Program-made: the position numbers and the translations under genes
Origin: Silene latifolia
Taxonomy: Eukaryota; Streptophyta; Magnoliopsida; Caryophyllales; Caryophyllaceae
NCBI RefSeq assembly: GCF_048544455.1
Contig: NC_133532.1
Span: 15,006,948-15,070,947, forward strand
Length of the DNA stretch: 64,000 bases
Reading direction: 5' to 3'
Shown here: piece after piece, positions 23,838-35,097 of the stretch
Numbering within the stretch: position 1 is the stretch's first letter
Layout: each line of letters opens with the position of its first letter
The notes under the pieces: model-generated
What the model saw: only the letters and a program-made list of their open reading frames with translations
Databases searched by the model: none
Told to the model about the DNA's origin: nothing

Positions 23838-24158
23838 GGCCTCGTTTGGTTACCCCATAGAAAATGTAGGAAAATAGAAATCCCATGAATTGCAAAATTG
23901 AAGGTTGGTTGTTTGGTTACTCCTCTTTTTGGCAAAATGTAGGAGTTTGAAAATCACGTGATTTTCCAACTCCCTCATAATGGAGGAGTTGAATTACTTA
24001 ATCCCCCCTAGGTAGTTCTAAACTCCTGTGTTAATTGAACTCCTACATAGGCAACCAAACAGATTTGCTAAATTCACGTGAATTTCATGCTGGAGCTTAA
24101 TTCCCATGAATTCGATATTCCTATGGAGTTGTATTCCCGCGGGCAACCAAATGAGGCC
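23838..24158. mobile_element. Tourist MITE
   Basis: 321 bp with ends GGCCTCGTTTGGTTACCC and GGGCAACCAAATGAGGCC (16 of 18 inverted) and TAA duplications at 23835-23837 and 24159-24161. Confidence 0.92.
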
Positions 24159-24250
24159 TAAATCTAGTTAAATCAATTTTTGATCATATATTCACATTAT
24201 TTTGTGAAGAAGGCTTTATCCATCCAATACCCACAAGTTTAATTTAAGTA

Positions 24251-25022
24251 TCAATACTATATATTAAATCCAGAAACCAAGGGACTCCAATGTAATTAAA
24301 GAAAGTTATACAAATTAATTATACTATATAGTTTTAAATCAATAGCACCGTGTGATAGACCCAATTAAGGGATCTCAATGCAAATATTATATAGTTTGGG
24401 TTAAAATTAAATTATATAGAAGTTTGGTAATTTTCCTAAACATGGTCAATTTCCTTAAAATAAAATAATTAATTAAAATGGTCAATTTCCTTAAAATAAA
24501 TTGTACTATATTGTATAATTCTTTCGATTTGATTTAATACATATTTGTAATATATTTACATAAATATATAATCATCTTAAATTTGCATGCCTAAATAGTA
24601 AAAGTAATTTCGTAAGTAAAGAAAAGACAGTGAAAGTGGTAGAAACAACGAGAGTAGTGAAATAATAAATATTAATGCGACAATAGTGAAAGTAACAATA
24701 ATTACGGCGGAAGAAGTGAAATTATCAATATTAATGCGACATTAGTGACAGTAACAATAACTACGGCATAAGTAAGAAAGTAACAATGATTACGGCAAGT
24801 AGTGAAATGTTATTAGTATTGTTTCATTAATAAGAGTAAAATATTAATAGCGGGAGTAGTGAATTTGTCACAAAATTTATTTCATCGTAATTTTAGGATA
24901 TGTCAGAGAAAAATATATTAATGTTAAATTTATGGGTTATGCAACTTTAAATAATTTTATTTAATGAAAAAAAATTAATGGTAAGTAGAGGTAGCCCGGA
25001 CGAAGCCGGGCACCAATACTAG
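24251..25022 (+). mobile_element. Precisely bounded non-autonomous Helitron
   Basis: 772 bp starting TCAATACTATATATT and ending with the hairpin GCCCGGACGAAGCCGGGC, then ACCAATACTAG. It sits between A and T with no target duplication; the empty site in unit 2 reads TTTAAGTATTTAAGCTT (near 49150). It contains degenerate repeats of about 60 bp (24630-24800, units with TAATGCGACA and AGTAACAATAA). No coding capacity. Confidence 0.93.
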
Positions 25023-25596
25023 TTTAAGCTTAAAGGGAGATGTTGCTGATAAATATGAAAATCATAAATTTTTATTTAAGACGGGAAGTGTGTAACGATA
25101 AAATCACTCCTTGTTTTACGTTCGTTTTATTTCTAAAGCCTTTTGGAATATGACATGTGCTTTGAGTTCTCGATCATGCAAACAAAAACTCGTAACCTTG
25201 CTTCGTTGTTCAGGCTCTGTTTGGATACCGAGATTTGAGGGAAGGCAAAGGAGAAACATATAGATAGAGAAAACTGTGATCAACAATAATATCACATACT
25301 ATAGTAGTTAACTAAAATACACAAAGTGATATTAAAGAGCTGAAATAAAAGTGCAATAGAAACTATTATCATTATACTTCAAATTTCGACACATTGCGAT
25401 AAGTACATAAATACGAATATAGGTTTTTTTTTGGTACTAGTTCATACCAGTATACCACCAATCGATTATAAGTTCTAAACCATACTACTCCGAAATTATA
25501 AATATATTTCCTTTGCTCGAACCATTTAACTATATTTCAGATGAACTTGTAAGTATCTAATTAACTGATTTGAACCGCATTTAAAAACCCTGATTA

Positions 25597-26415
25597 CTAT
25601 GGAATATCGTTGTTCTCATGTTCGACATCTTGAGTGTCAGGGTGGTCGAACTCACAACCGCAACAGTATGCCTTTGCATTACGCCCATCAGAGTTATGAC
25701 AAATACATTCTGGACAGATCAACGTAGGCGGTGCTGCATTATTAAATTCACATAAACTTAATTAGTAACTTAATTATAACGTCTCATGAAAATACTATAG
25801 GATCAAATTAAATCAGAAAAGATTTACTCATAAATAATGCTCCATTTGTTTTTGTCAATTACTCATAAATAGAAATATATAAGCCCATAAACCGTAAACG
25901 TATTCAAATAAGATTTTGGTTAGACCAGTGACTAGGGACGGAGCCAAGATTTGTCGTTAGAAGTTCGAACATTTTCACAAATAAACTTAAAAATCTAACT
26001 AAATATCTCAAATTTTGTATGCATGGTTTTAAGGGGGTGGTCGCCCCTGCTAACCTTTCTACCTTGACCAGTTGGTGAAACAACGTTACTAATACAATAT
26101 AAATCGACGGTGCTCAGTTTGATCCCGCCGGCCATAGGCCTATTGAATCACCAAAACAAAATCAACACTATAATAAATGTCTACCTCATAATAAGACTGT
26201 TGCATTTTTTCTGAAATTAGTTTCTGAAATATATATACGTGTGTGTTCTGTAGCCTGTAGGTTACCACATATACTAGAGGGTTTACCAAATAGACAAGCA
26301 TTACTTATACTGTACACATACCGTGATAATGCCTTGCGTCGCAAGTTAAACCCATAAAGATGAACATAACAGAGACCATTAGGGTTACTATGATGAGTTT
26401 AAGCTTAATTGCCAT
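25597..26415 (-). CDS. Secreted cysteine-rich peptide CRP-A (two exons, 76 aa)
   Basis: Exon 1 is 26322-26415 and exon 2 is 25597-25733, with donor CACG|GTATGT and acceptor AATGCAG|CACC; the join is in frame and ends at TAG. Exon 1 encodes a strong signal peptide (MAIKLKLIIVTLMVSVMFIF, then MGLTCDARHYH). The mature part has six cysteines as C-x2-C-x-C and C-C-x-C (ICPECICHNSD ... AYCCGCEFDHP) and an acidic Asn/Glu-rich tail ending NNDIP. I do not recognise the family; it is neither a typical defensin nor an LTP. It is the neighbour of S28 copy 1 on the same strand, and two relatives lie at 49726-50523 and 63259-63392. A TATA-like CTATAAAAAG lies about 55 bp before the ATG. It may instead bind metal (clustered CPxC), but secretion is the clearest prediction. 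Confidence 0.8.
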
Positions 26416-26470
26416 TTTCGTAATTTGATTAAAGAATTTTTCTTGTTGATTTTTAGGAGTAATACATATG

Positions 26471-26480
26471 CTTTTTATAG
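26471..26480 (-). promoter_or_regulatory. TATA box of CRP-A
   Basis: CTATAAAAAG on the minus strand, 56-65 bp before the ATG; conserved in CRP-B. Confidence 0.55.
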
Positions 26481-26667
26481 TCTTAATTAAGAACTATGGT
26501 CGTAGTTAGTACAGTATTAATTAAATTAGCACATTCTTTACGTCGATTTGACAATTGGTGCGTAAGTACTGTGGGAATTGACTTCATCACAGTCAAGCTA
26601 TAATGGCCCAAATTTTCCAAGTAGACATGGAAAATGGAAAAACGGACTTATTCTATCTAATCAAATA

Positions 26668-26761
26668 TTTCATCCGTCCTACTCAATTGTTTACATTTTA
26701 TTATTCTTTGTTCGAAATATTTTAATCAAAAGTAAACAAATAAATGAAACCGAGGGAGTAA
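26668..26761. mobile_element. Stowaway-like MITE, shared by both units
   Basis: Inverted CATCCGTCCTACTCAATTGTTTACATTTT and GTAAACAAATAAATGAAACCGAGGGAG arms; the same element is at about 50790-50880, so it pre-dates the duplication. Confidence 0.65.
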
Positions 26762-27066
26762 TTTCTATTCAATTGTACATGAAATTTTGTGAAATATCTA
26801 AACCATATAATATGATAGACGGAAATAGAACTCGTAAGCTATTTGATGAGATATATTGAGATATAATACGAGACGTCGAGACCGAGTAGATCAGTAGAAC
26901 ATTCACAAAATGCAATTAAAAGAAAAGAAGACTAACTAGCGATTTACATTGACGGTAATGTCAAGAGAGACTATGATTGTTTTGGTAGTGGTAGGGATTA
27001 ACAATGTCGAGTATTTCATACGGAGTAAAAACTTTCTTTTGGATGGGACGGAAAGCAATTATTAAA

Positions 27067-27654
27067 CCCGATTCGTAAATATCTAAACGTCGGCAACGTT
27101 TTCCAAAAAAAAGACGACAATTGCCCCTACTATCTCACTAACACAAACACAATTTTCTCTATTCTCTCTAACTCAAAAAACTCAAAAATCAACACTCAAT
27201 CGATTCGGCCACCACCACTACAACACCGCCGCCGCTGCTACCACCACACCGGTGCAACTCCCACGCCCCTGCCGCCGTCACCACGCCGCTGCTACAGCAC
27301 AAAGTAAGTTTTTTTTTTTTTTTTGTTAAATTAGTTTAGAAATTGAATGTAATTGAGTTAAACTATGAAATTAAATAGTTTTCTTTCATTTATTGTTATT
27401 GCTAATCGATTAAATTGATTGGATTTGGTAGTAATAGGTGAATTTAGTTTATGTTTTTGTATCCAATTTGTTGAATTATTATTGAGTTGGTTAGTTGTTT
27501 TGTTGCTAATTAGTTGTAATTGTATTGTTGTTTTGTGTTAATTTGTTGCTAATTAGTTGAATCGGGTTGCCAAATAGGTTGAATTAGATGTCGATTAATG
27601 TTGTTGTTTGTGTCGAATGGTAGTCGAAAATATGGGGAAGGGGTATCCACGACC
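27067..27654. other. Leader-like region of a transposon gene
   Basis: Starts at the duplication breakpoint. 27180-27305 is rich in CCACCA/GCCGCC and ends with CACAAA|GTAAGTTTTT, a good donor. The next acceptor, TTCCTAATGCAG, is at 28042-28053, so this looks like an untranslated leader exon plus intron feeding the ORF at 28054. The intron is T- and G-rich. Confidence 0.4.
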
Positions 27655-27934
27655 AAACGTGGGAAAATCACGTTTAACCATGGACAAACGTGGGAAAAAC
27701 ACGTTTCATCCGTGGTAAACGTTGGAAAACCACGTTTCTACCATGGTGAAACGTTGGAATTTTACGTTCAGCCATGGTGAAACGTAATTTTCCTTCGTTT
27801 CAACCGTGGTGAACGTTGAAATGGGCCGTTTCTACCACGGTGAACGTGGATTTTGCACGTTTGACCGTGGTCAAACTTTGGTTATCTTGGTTTGATCCGT
27901 GGTCAAATGTGCAATTTCCACTTTCGTCCGCGGT
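27655..27934. repeat. 31-bp minisatellite, about nine units
   Basis: Degenerate head-to-tail units of about 31 bp, each beginning AAACGT(T/G)GG, with a second CGTTT in the middle and ending CC(A/G)TGGTG/C. Units begin near 27655, 27686, 27717, 27749 and so on. Inside the presumed leader intron. Confidence 0.85.
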
Positions 27935-28053
27935 AAATTAATTTTTATTTTTAAAAAACCGTGTTTTTTTCTATTATTTGCCGATTTTTGTTACTTTATA
28001 TGTTTTTTAGTCGATTAACGTGTTTTCTAACAACTTATATTTTCCTAATGCAG

Positions 28054-28410
28054 ATGGCAGATCGAAATGAGAGAGGAAAGACAATCATGAATGCTCCGCC
28101 TCCGCCTAACATACACGACCGTACCGCTGGGCGTAATGTTACAGGCTCGAAGCGTCGTTTGCGAGTTAAGCAGGCCCACAATCAAGCAGCCACCCCCACT
28201 TCGAGAGACGTCTGGAATGGTTATGATGCCTACTCCCGGTCACGTCGTTAGCGAGACGGAGGAGGCGAGGTCACGGGAGGTTGCTGATAGAGAGGATGAG
28301 CCGTCGGATGACGGTTCCGGGGAGGAGGAGGAGGAGGATGCTGGAGAGTATGTGGTCCAACCGAACCCGCCACCGCCGAGAGTGTTGAGTCTGAAGTTGG
28401 GCCGCGATAG
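28054..28410 (+). pseudogene. N-terminal fragment of a transposon-type protein
   Basis: After the acceptor at 28053 the ATG opens MADRNERGKTIMNAPPPPN, then TAGRNVTGSKRRLRV and TPTSRDVWNG. A 1-base slip near 28215-28225 moves the reading to a second frame (MPTPGHVVSETEEARSREV, EDEPSDDGSGEEEEEDAGEY). The basic then acidic low-complexity layout is usual for the N-terminal parts of plant transposon proteins. It runs head-on into an opposite-strand MULE fragment at about 28420, so its own C-terminal part is missing. Exact family not recognised. Confidence 0.5.
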
Positions 28411-28424
28411 TAGTGAATTGATCA

Positions 28425-28745
28425 CCTTAAACCAACCGTCTTCTTCATTTGAGACCACATATTTCCTCATACTTTCAGTTCTGTATGATGTCAAGGCTTT
28501 TGCATTGATGACTTTATTCACATGCCATCTACACAACAAATGCTCGCCCGGGAAAATACTTGCTCAAAAGCGCTGATCAAACCCAACTCCCGGTCGGTGA
28601 CAAATACAGCAGGGGACGCTACTCCGGTGACATCTAAAATCGCATCTAACTTTCTCAACAGCCACTTGTAATTCACGTCAGACTCGGTAGGAATCATCGA
28701 ACATGCAATTAAGAAGGAAGATCCCGTGGGTGTCACACCAACCAT
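28425..28745 (-). pseudogene. MULE transposase domain fragment
   Basis: Minus-strand reading gives GVTPTGSSFLIACSMIPTES, NYKWLLRKLDAIL and VFVTDRELGLISAFEQVF, the core of the MULE transposase domain (FAR1/Mutator type) including the Asp of the TDREL motif. A 1-base shift near 28555 is needed to continue into LLCRWHVNKVI. Both ends of the gene are missing. Confidence 0.85.
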
Positions 28746-29095
28746 CTCAATGAGTGGATTCTTGTAAATGTTGGTTTTATAAGTGATGTTTATAATTTGT
28801 ATATAAAAAACATTTCATTTTATTTGACAAAGAAATATCGTAAAAAACAATTTAAATAATATAAATAGATTTGTGGTAAAAAAAAATTGCTATCGTTAGA
28901 GTATATCTTTCATATTATTTGCACATATTTTAATTATGATAAAAAAAACAAAAAAAAGTACGAATATAAATAGATTGTATATGCTCACATTATTAAATAT
29001 AAATACATTATATATAATGAGTATGTTATCCATATTCAGGATTGGGGTTGGATGTCGAATTAGGTACGAAAAATGGTGTAATTTATATGTTATTT

Positions 29096-29354
29096 GTCCC
29101 ACATTGGAAAATAAAGTAGGTATGGTGAGTATACTACATATAAATAGGAGAATTGTCCCACATTAAAAGATAACCATAAGGTGGGGTGATCCTATGATTA
29201 TATAAATAAGAGTAATCCTTGGAACATAGGAATTATGTTATTTGTCCCACATTGAAAAATAATTTAGTTTTTATAAATATACTACATATAAATAGTAGAC
29301 TTTTCCCACATCGAAAGATTACTATAAGTTAGGATGATCCTATGGTTATAAATA
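29096..29354 (+). promoter_or_regulatory. Four USE + TATA modules in two 148-bp tandem repeats
   Basis: Motifs like the plant snRNA upstream element RTCCCACATCG occur at 29096, 29155, 29244 and 29303 (GTCCCACATTG, GTCCCACATTA, GTCCCACATTG, TTCCCACATCG). Each is followed by TATAAATA at 29139, 29201, 29287 and 29347. The gaps are 32, 35, 32 and 33 bases, the range known for Pol II-type snRNA promoters. No snRNA 5' end is recognised downstream. Similar motifs also occur in some plant LTR promoters. Confidence 0.55.
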
Positions 29355-29894
29355 AGAGTCATGCTTAAAACTTAGGAATCACCCTAAAATATTTTGTGTC
29401 TCTTAAGTACTGTGAAACAGAGTTTTTAAGAGTTTGAATTATTATCTCCACAATAGTGAAATTTATTATTTTTTTTTCTCGCATAATCAAGAAAGAACGA
29501 TAAAATGGTCAATATTAATGGTATCTCTTACGAGTACTTGTTATAATGATATAAGTAATTAAACTTTTTTATTTGAAAAGACAGAAATATTCGTATCAAT
29601 AAAACACTACTCCGTATATGTAAATTATATGATGACATGATTTCAAATTATAACTAAATTTATTCAATGTTAAGTATCAACAAAGAGTTTTCTACCATGT
29701 TTATCCCACGTATTTATTTATCTTTCCTTTTTTTTAAAGAGATAGTTTACTCAAATGTAAACAAATGATTAGACATAGTATGTAAATATTAAAGTCTTAT
29801 AACCTTTTTTCATTATAATTATAACTATGTTACTTACCCGTTACAATGCACATGATTTCTAATAAGAACTAATAATGACTTTTTATCATAAAAT

Positions 29895-30101
29895 TGTTAT
29901 AAAATATTATTGTGTAATAATGTTGTGGATGTCCATAAGTCACAAGTATTATGGATGTTCATAAATGTAGAGTTAACTAGGTGTCCTTTTACCTTTCTAT
30001 TGCATATCTCTCATTTTTATACATGTATATATACCTCATTGTGATAATAAGAAATACACACCTCTCTACTATCCTTCACTCTCCTTCTCTATTTTATATC
30101 A
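29895..30101 (+). repeat. 5' LTR (copia-type)
   Basis: TGTTAT...ATATCA; TSD AAAAT at 29890-29894. Confidence 0.92.
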
Positions 30102-30102
30102 C

Positions 30103-30115
30103 GTTATCAGCACGA
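30103..30115 (+). promoter_or_regulatory. Copia-type primer-binding site
   Basis: GTTATCAGCACGA follows the LTR and is the half-type initiator-Met site usual in plant copia elements. Confidence 0.8.
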
Positions 30116-32215
30116 TTTAAACAATCTCGATAAGGGTTTGATTATAGAAGAATTATTGGGTTTTATTAAAGTCTCTTTGCTTGGCTCAACAAACATCACA
30201 TTATTAGGCTTAACATTTTGCCATATTCTCGAGCTCTGGTACATGTAGAGTGCTTATTAGATGTTACATTCACCCTAAGAAAATGATCAAATTTCAGATT
30301 TCATATTTCATTATATTGTTCAACTTCAGGTGAACAAAAATCAATTACAAATAAATTTGCCTAGATAAAGACCTCTTTATCCATTTGAAACTCAAATGCG
30401 GTTCATAAAATCATAACTTTGAACTTTTGACCACTAGCATTTAGATGTGGACTTCTGGCCATTTACACTTAAACAATATGGTTTATATTGTATTTATAAG
30501 ACGGTGTTAAATTATTATACACGGTTAAAATTTTGAACTTCGGGTCAAAGTCATCATAATGTGTATATATCTGTTTATCTTTATAAAATAGATCTTTTGG
30601 AACTTCAGGCCCAAATTTTATGATATGTCATTTACAAAAAAAAAATTAAGCACATATATGGTACCGAGGTCCAATAATATACAAAATGATAATTTTCATA
30701 AAATACGCCATATAAAAAATCATTATACTCAAGCAAAACTGTTAAATAGACATTGATTCATCCAAGTGGTAACAATTAATAAGCTATTAAATTAGTTTTA
30801 TGTACCTACTCATATAGAAAAATAAAAGGGAATATCAAACCTTTTGTCATAATCACAAATCATAGTAATGGTCAAATGAATAATGTCTTTAATAACTAGG
30901 ATACGTCATATTTGACAGGAATATCAATAAAACAATTTAATTTTTTTTTATTAGTGATTGAATTCAATTTGTTTGAGACAATAATACACCAAAGATAAAA
31001 ATAAAAGATAACCATTATTAACACATAATTGAAAACTAATCCCAGTGACATACATGCCCATCTATATAATGAAATTTAAGTGTGTGTTTCATAATGAAAT
31101 GAACAAATTAATATGAATAGTCTGCCACATGATATCGACACAACCATATACTCATAGCTATTAAATTAAAAAAAAGTTGATAACATATGAGAAATATATT
31201 TTACTCCTATGAGGATAAACTCTTTGAAGGAGCCTCTTATGAATGATCATTAATTGATAAAAGTTGATAAATTTGAGTTTTTGGAAAACTCGCGATTAAA
31301 TTATTTTATAGACCTCTACGATACGATTGAAATATTATCGTTATTAATTCCATAAAGCAATATTCAAACTCCTGAAGAGTTTGCTTGAATTATTATTGTC
31401 TCAACCTGAAATTTGAACATATGAGATTCATACATGGATGAATTTCGTGCCAAATATGTGAAAATATTTTATGGTCCAGCAGTATCATAATAGTTGAAAA
31501 AATATAGTGAAAGTCTATAATGATAATGTCAATCCATGCAATAAGATGATTTGGCAAGAAAGATTATATTGATTGTTTTTCAAATGAATTGTTTCTCCTG
31601 AAAAAAAATGAATTTAGGAATGATAGCTACACTCTTTTTTCCTTCGACTAGGTTTTTGTCCCAATAGATTTTTCTTAGCAAGGTTTTTAACGAGGCAGCA
31701 CTATTGGCGTGTTAATACGCTATAGTCATGATCATCATGATTGTTGAAATGAAAAGTATTCTAGACATATAATATTATGTCATTTGTTGAGAAGAATTTC
31801 TATTACGAGTGTAACTATAATATTTGAGATGAAGACTCAAAAACCATTATGAATGATGATATCCACACTGCGAGTTCTGAAGAAGTATTATATTGAAATT
31901 ACCAAGGATTTATATTAAAGCTATCAAGTTTACTTACTCCGGTGGATTCTATTTCAACGATAAAGAAGTTACGTCAAAGCATAGATTATTTTAAGATATA
32001 TCAAGTTAGGTAATCATCAGGGGAAGTAGCACGCGTTGTACTCTTTTTCCTTATCCATGATTTTGTCCCATTGGGTTTTCTATGGAAATGTTTTAACGAG
32101 GCAGCTTGTTATGCGTGTTTGAAGATTATTGTACTCTTTTCCTTTCTAATGTTTTTCCCACAGGGTTTTTCTAGTAAGGTTTTTAACGAGTCATGTTCTT
32201 CAGTAATAGACATCC

Positions 32216-32223
32216 AAGGGAAG
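32216..32223 (+). promoter_or_regulatory. Polypurine tract
   Basis: ACATCCAAGGGAAG directly before the 3' LTR. Confidence 0.8.
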
Positions 32224-32432
32224 TGTTATAAAACATTATTGTGTAATAATGTTGTGGATGTCCATAAGTCACAAATATTATGGATGTTCATAAATGTAGA
32301 GTTAACTAGGTGTCCTTTTACCTTTCTATTGCATAACTCTCATTTTTATACATGTATATATACCTCATTGTGATAATAAGAAATACACACCTCTCTACTA
32401 TCCTTCACTCTGCTTCTCTATATTTTATAACA
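32224..32432 (+). repeat. 3' LTR (copia-type)
   Basis: Ends TTTTATAACA; TSD AAAAT at 32433-32437. Confidence 0.92.
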
Positions 32433-32520
32433 AAAATCACTTTTTACGTGCTCGTACCATAATACCATATGCGTTGTTAATGACTCGGCTTTGCACATTG
32501 TAGTTCGATGTAATGTAGTA

Positions 32521-32720
32521 CTCCCCGCGTCCCGGTCAATTGTTATCCTTTGGTTTTGGCACAAAGACCAAGGAAAGGGAAAGGAGACCAATTACTAAAT
32601 GACAAGTGGAATAAATTGAGTGTGAATGATTAAATTACTCATCAAATTCATTTTTAAAATAACAAATGACTTAGACACCCTAAAATGAAAAAGGACAACA
32701 AATAACCGAAACGGAATGAG
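32521..32720. mobile_element. Stowaway-like MITE
   Basis: 200 bp between TA dinucleotides; ends CTCCCCGCGTCCCGGTCAATTG and AACCGAAACGGAATGAG are imperfect inverted repeats. Confidence 0.8.
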
Positions 32721-33168
32721 TACTAAAAATTCGAGGCCTATTGTCCGCGGCCCAAGTAAATGGGAAAGTTGACATGCTACTATGCTAGAGAGTAGTGCTA
32801 CTCAACTTCAGAATTAAAGTCCAAAAGAAGAATTTTAATCTCCTACATATAGGTCAACTATAACGATTTTTCCAAGGTATTTCATTTCCAAAGCGGACAA
32901 TGGAGCACCAGCTTGTGACGGATAGTGTCCGTCTTCAATGAGATTTTGTGATTTCATAAAGACATACATTAAGAAGTTGTATGAGAAAAAATTATCAAGA
33001 TTATTTTATTAAAGATAATAATAATGTGTTTATATCTTTTAATTTTTCATGAAATAATTTTAAGAATTTGTCTTCATATATAGTCAATTTTAATTATAAG
33101 AAAGATTCTAATGGTATATCAGGTGTATAAAATTTTAAGAATTTTTATTTTACTAAGATTCTGCTTTA

Positions 33169-33355
33169 CTCCCCGTATCGGTCACAAAAACCAAGGAAAT
33201 GCAAGTAAAAGTCTAACAAAGAAATATAATATTGTTTTTTCCAATTACACACTAACCTTTCACATATAAAACTTACCAAAAAAATACAAATAGATAACAA
33301 TTCGCTGATACACCCTAATATGGAAATAGATAACAAATGACCGAGACGGAGTGAG
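33169..33355. mobile_element. Stowaway-like MITE
   Basis: 187 bp between TA dinucleotides; ends CTCCCCGTATCGGTCAC and ATGACCGAGACGGAGTGAG. Confidence 0.8.
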
Positions 33356-33461
33356 TATTATTTACGGAGAATATAGTCAATTTTAATATCATAATCATAA
33401 AAGTATTTGTACATTTGATCTAATTTGTCAAGTATGGAAGGTAATCGCTATAATATAGTAA

Positions 33462-33491
33462 CTAGTTTTTGAACCCGTGCACTGCACGGGT
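33462..33491 (-). mobile_element. Helitron 3' terminus, minus orientation
   Basis: CTAG at 33462, then ACCCGTGCACTGCACGGGT, a perfect 8-bp stem hairpin. The element extends to the right; its 5' end was not found. Confidence 0.75.
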
Positions 33492-34768
33492 GGTAACGAA
33501 AAATATTATTAAAAGTACAAACTTATGTATTTTTTGATATAGTGAATAAATAAATTTTAGAAAACTTAACTTTGTTTGCCTATACACTTTTGATAAGTTT
33601 ATGTTACATCCTTTTATTCGAAGTACTCTATTCAAATTTTTTTCTCGACTTTTTAATTTATAAGCGGTGAAATTCGTAAAGTAAATATAAAATTATTGTA
33701 AATTTCATAACATGTTTATTTACACAATATACAATTAATTTTACTCATTTTTATATGCTTTTTTTAATCATATTATCTCACTTGTTTGTTCTATAAATTC
33801 TTTACCTTCTTTCCCATTTTCTCTCCCACCACATTGTCTGGATGTCTGGAAACAACGTTCGCCATCACTTACCAACTTCCTCGATATCCACCTGCAGACC
33901 CTCCACCATAGCGGTGACCGCACCCAACGTGCAACTCGGACTACGATTTCCATCCCGACCCCTGTCTCAACAGCCCCTAGACAACTAACCACTCCCCAAG
34001 AATGTATATTCTACGTCTTCCAACTATCCTACCTCACCTTGCCTCCATCATCTTCTACCTCTCGTACCCCCAGCCTCACCATCATCCCTGCCCCACCCCA
34101 TACATGACCCATAACCCTTCACATAATCTTATGAGACTCCTCACCCATTGCGACCCCTCCTATATCACGATCTCTCGCTAACACCGCTCAATCATTCGCC
34201 TTTCAAGTTGTCAATTACTAATTATGATTAGTAGAAAACTTATTCATTATTGTAATTTATGAAATACGAATATTCGATTTTGACAATAACTCACTCGATT
34301 TAAACGTTCCGTAATGTCATTTCATCCGATCGACCCACTTCACTCTAAATTTTCTACACACGACACCCCACCATCTCTTCTTCTTAATATTCTTTATAAT
34401 TTACTATGGAGTACGACAATAGTTTGTAACATTACACATTTACCTGCTAGTGTTGCAATTTACTTTGAATACAATAGCAAAATATATACATTAACAGGTT
34501 TTACGTCAATTTGGTGGTTAAGTTGAAATAGTATACTATATCCAAGTTAATAAATAACCTTCTTTTTAAGTGAGAATTTACACTTTTTTACTGTAATAAT
34601 CTAGTAAGTAGTGGCCCTATTCAATAAGGATGGACAAAGAAACAAATTTGTGTATGCTAAAAATTGGTTAAAAAGACATGTTGGCCCAACTCGGCATCGA
34701 TCCGGCCAATATGAACTTTATTTGTTTAATTGTTTAATAAATAACCCAATACGATCGATTTGCACTTT
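33492..34768. other. No gene recognised; probable Helitron body
   Basis: 33790-34200 is relatively GC-rich (CCACC, CTCCACC, CCCCTCC runs) as in captured gene pieces, but no conserved protein segment is seen on either strand. Confidence 0.35.
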
Positions 34769-35097
34769 AGAGCAAGTGCAATGGAAGAACTTTATATAAA
34801 GTTCTTCCTTTGTCACATCATATTTTGACAAACTCAATAATCTCAAATTTTTTGTCATAATGGAAAAACTTTAAATAAAGTTTTTCTTTAATCCATAATT
34901 AATTGATAATGTAATTAATTGGTTAATTTTTCATTGGAACTCACAATTTGTTCTTGGTTTTTTGAAAGAACTTGGTTTTTCTTTTCAAACCAAGTTTGTT
35001 AATTTAAGAACAAATTTTTGTTTGCAATGGAACAAACTTTATTTTAGAGTTTGATTTTGACAAACTCAATAAAAAAACTCTCCATTGCTATTGCTCT
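34769..35097. mobile_element. MITE with AGAGCAA ends
   Basis: Left end AGAGCAAGTGCAATGGAAGA and right end CTCCATTGCTATTGCTCT are inverted repeats over about 20 bp; the interior is AT-rich with a repeated GAACTTTATATAAAGTTCTT-like palindrome. No clear target duplication. Confidence 0.7.

Larger units (their letters stand above)
20235..24181. mobile_element. Composite insertion block private to unit 1
   Basis: Unit 2 passes directly from AAGATTCTTAT to TGATCATATATTCAC (near 49080); unit 1 has 3.9 kb between. The block contains opposed Helitron 3' ends (20325 and 21407), one Stowaway and three Tourist-like MITEs. No gene is supported in 20330-22250, which has TCTCTC-rich (20570-20615) and TATATACTA (21140-21182) simple repeats. 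Confidence 0.8.
3961..27066. repeat. Segmental duplication, unit 1
   Basis: From 3961 this unit matches 41706 onward, and the match ends at 27066/51182, where the shared string GGAAAGCAATTATTAAA is followed by unrelated sequence on each side. Exons, introns, the 748-bp hAT in intron 1 and the CRP gene are common to both units, so they pre-date the duplication. Insertions private to unit 1 are listed separately: LTR element 5395-13237, 13484-13756, 14121-15826, 16062-17744, the block 20235-24181 and Helitron 24251-25022. Confidence 0.9.
29895..32432 (+). mobile_element. Non-autonomous copia-type LTR retrotransposon
   Basis: LTRs of 207 and 209 bp (29895-30101, 32224-32432) are nearly identical, begin TGTTATAAAA and end TTTTATA(T/A)CA, and are flanked by AAAAT on both sides. 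The body of 2.1 kb shows no gag or pol frame. Near its 3' side it has two degenerate copies of a T-rich block with ATTTTGTCCCATTGGGTTTT and GTTTTTAACGAGGCAGC (31640-31700, 32040-32105), typical of plant copia 3' regions. Confidence 0.93.

Noticed and set aside
29354..29460. snRNA gene downstream of the USE/TATA array
   Set aside because: The sequence after the last TATA does not match the 5' ends of U1, U2, U4 or U5 as I know them.
33768..34200. Captured gene exon (GC-richer stretch)
   Set aside because: Frames are short and no conserved segment could be recognised on either strand.
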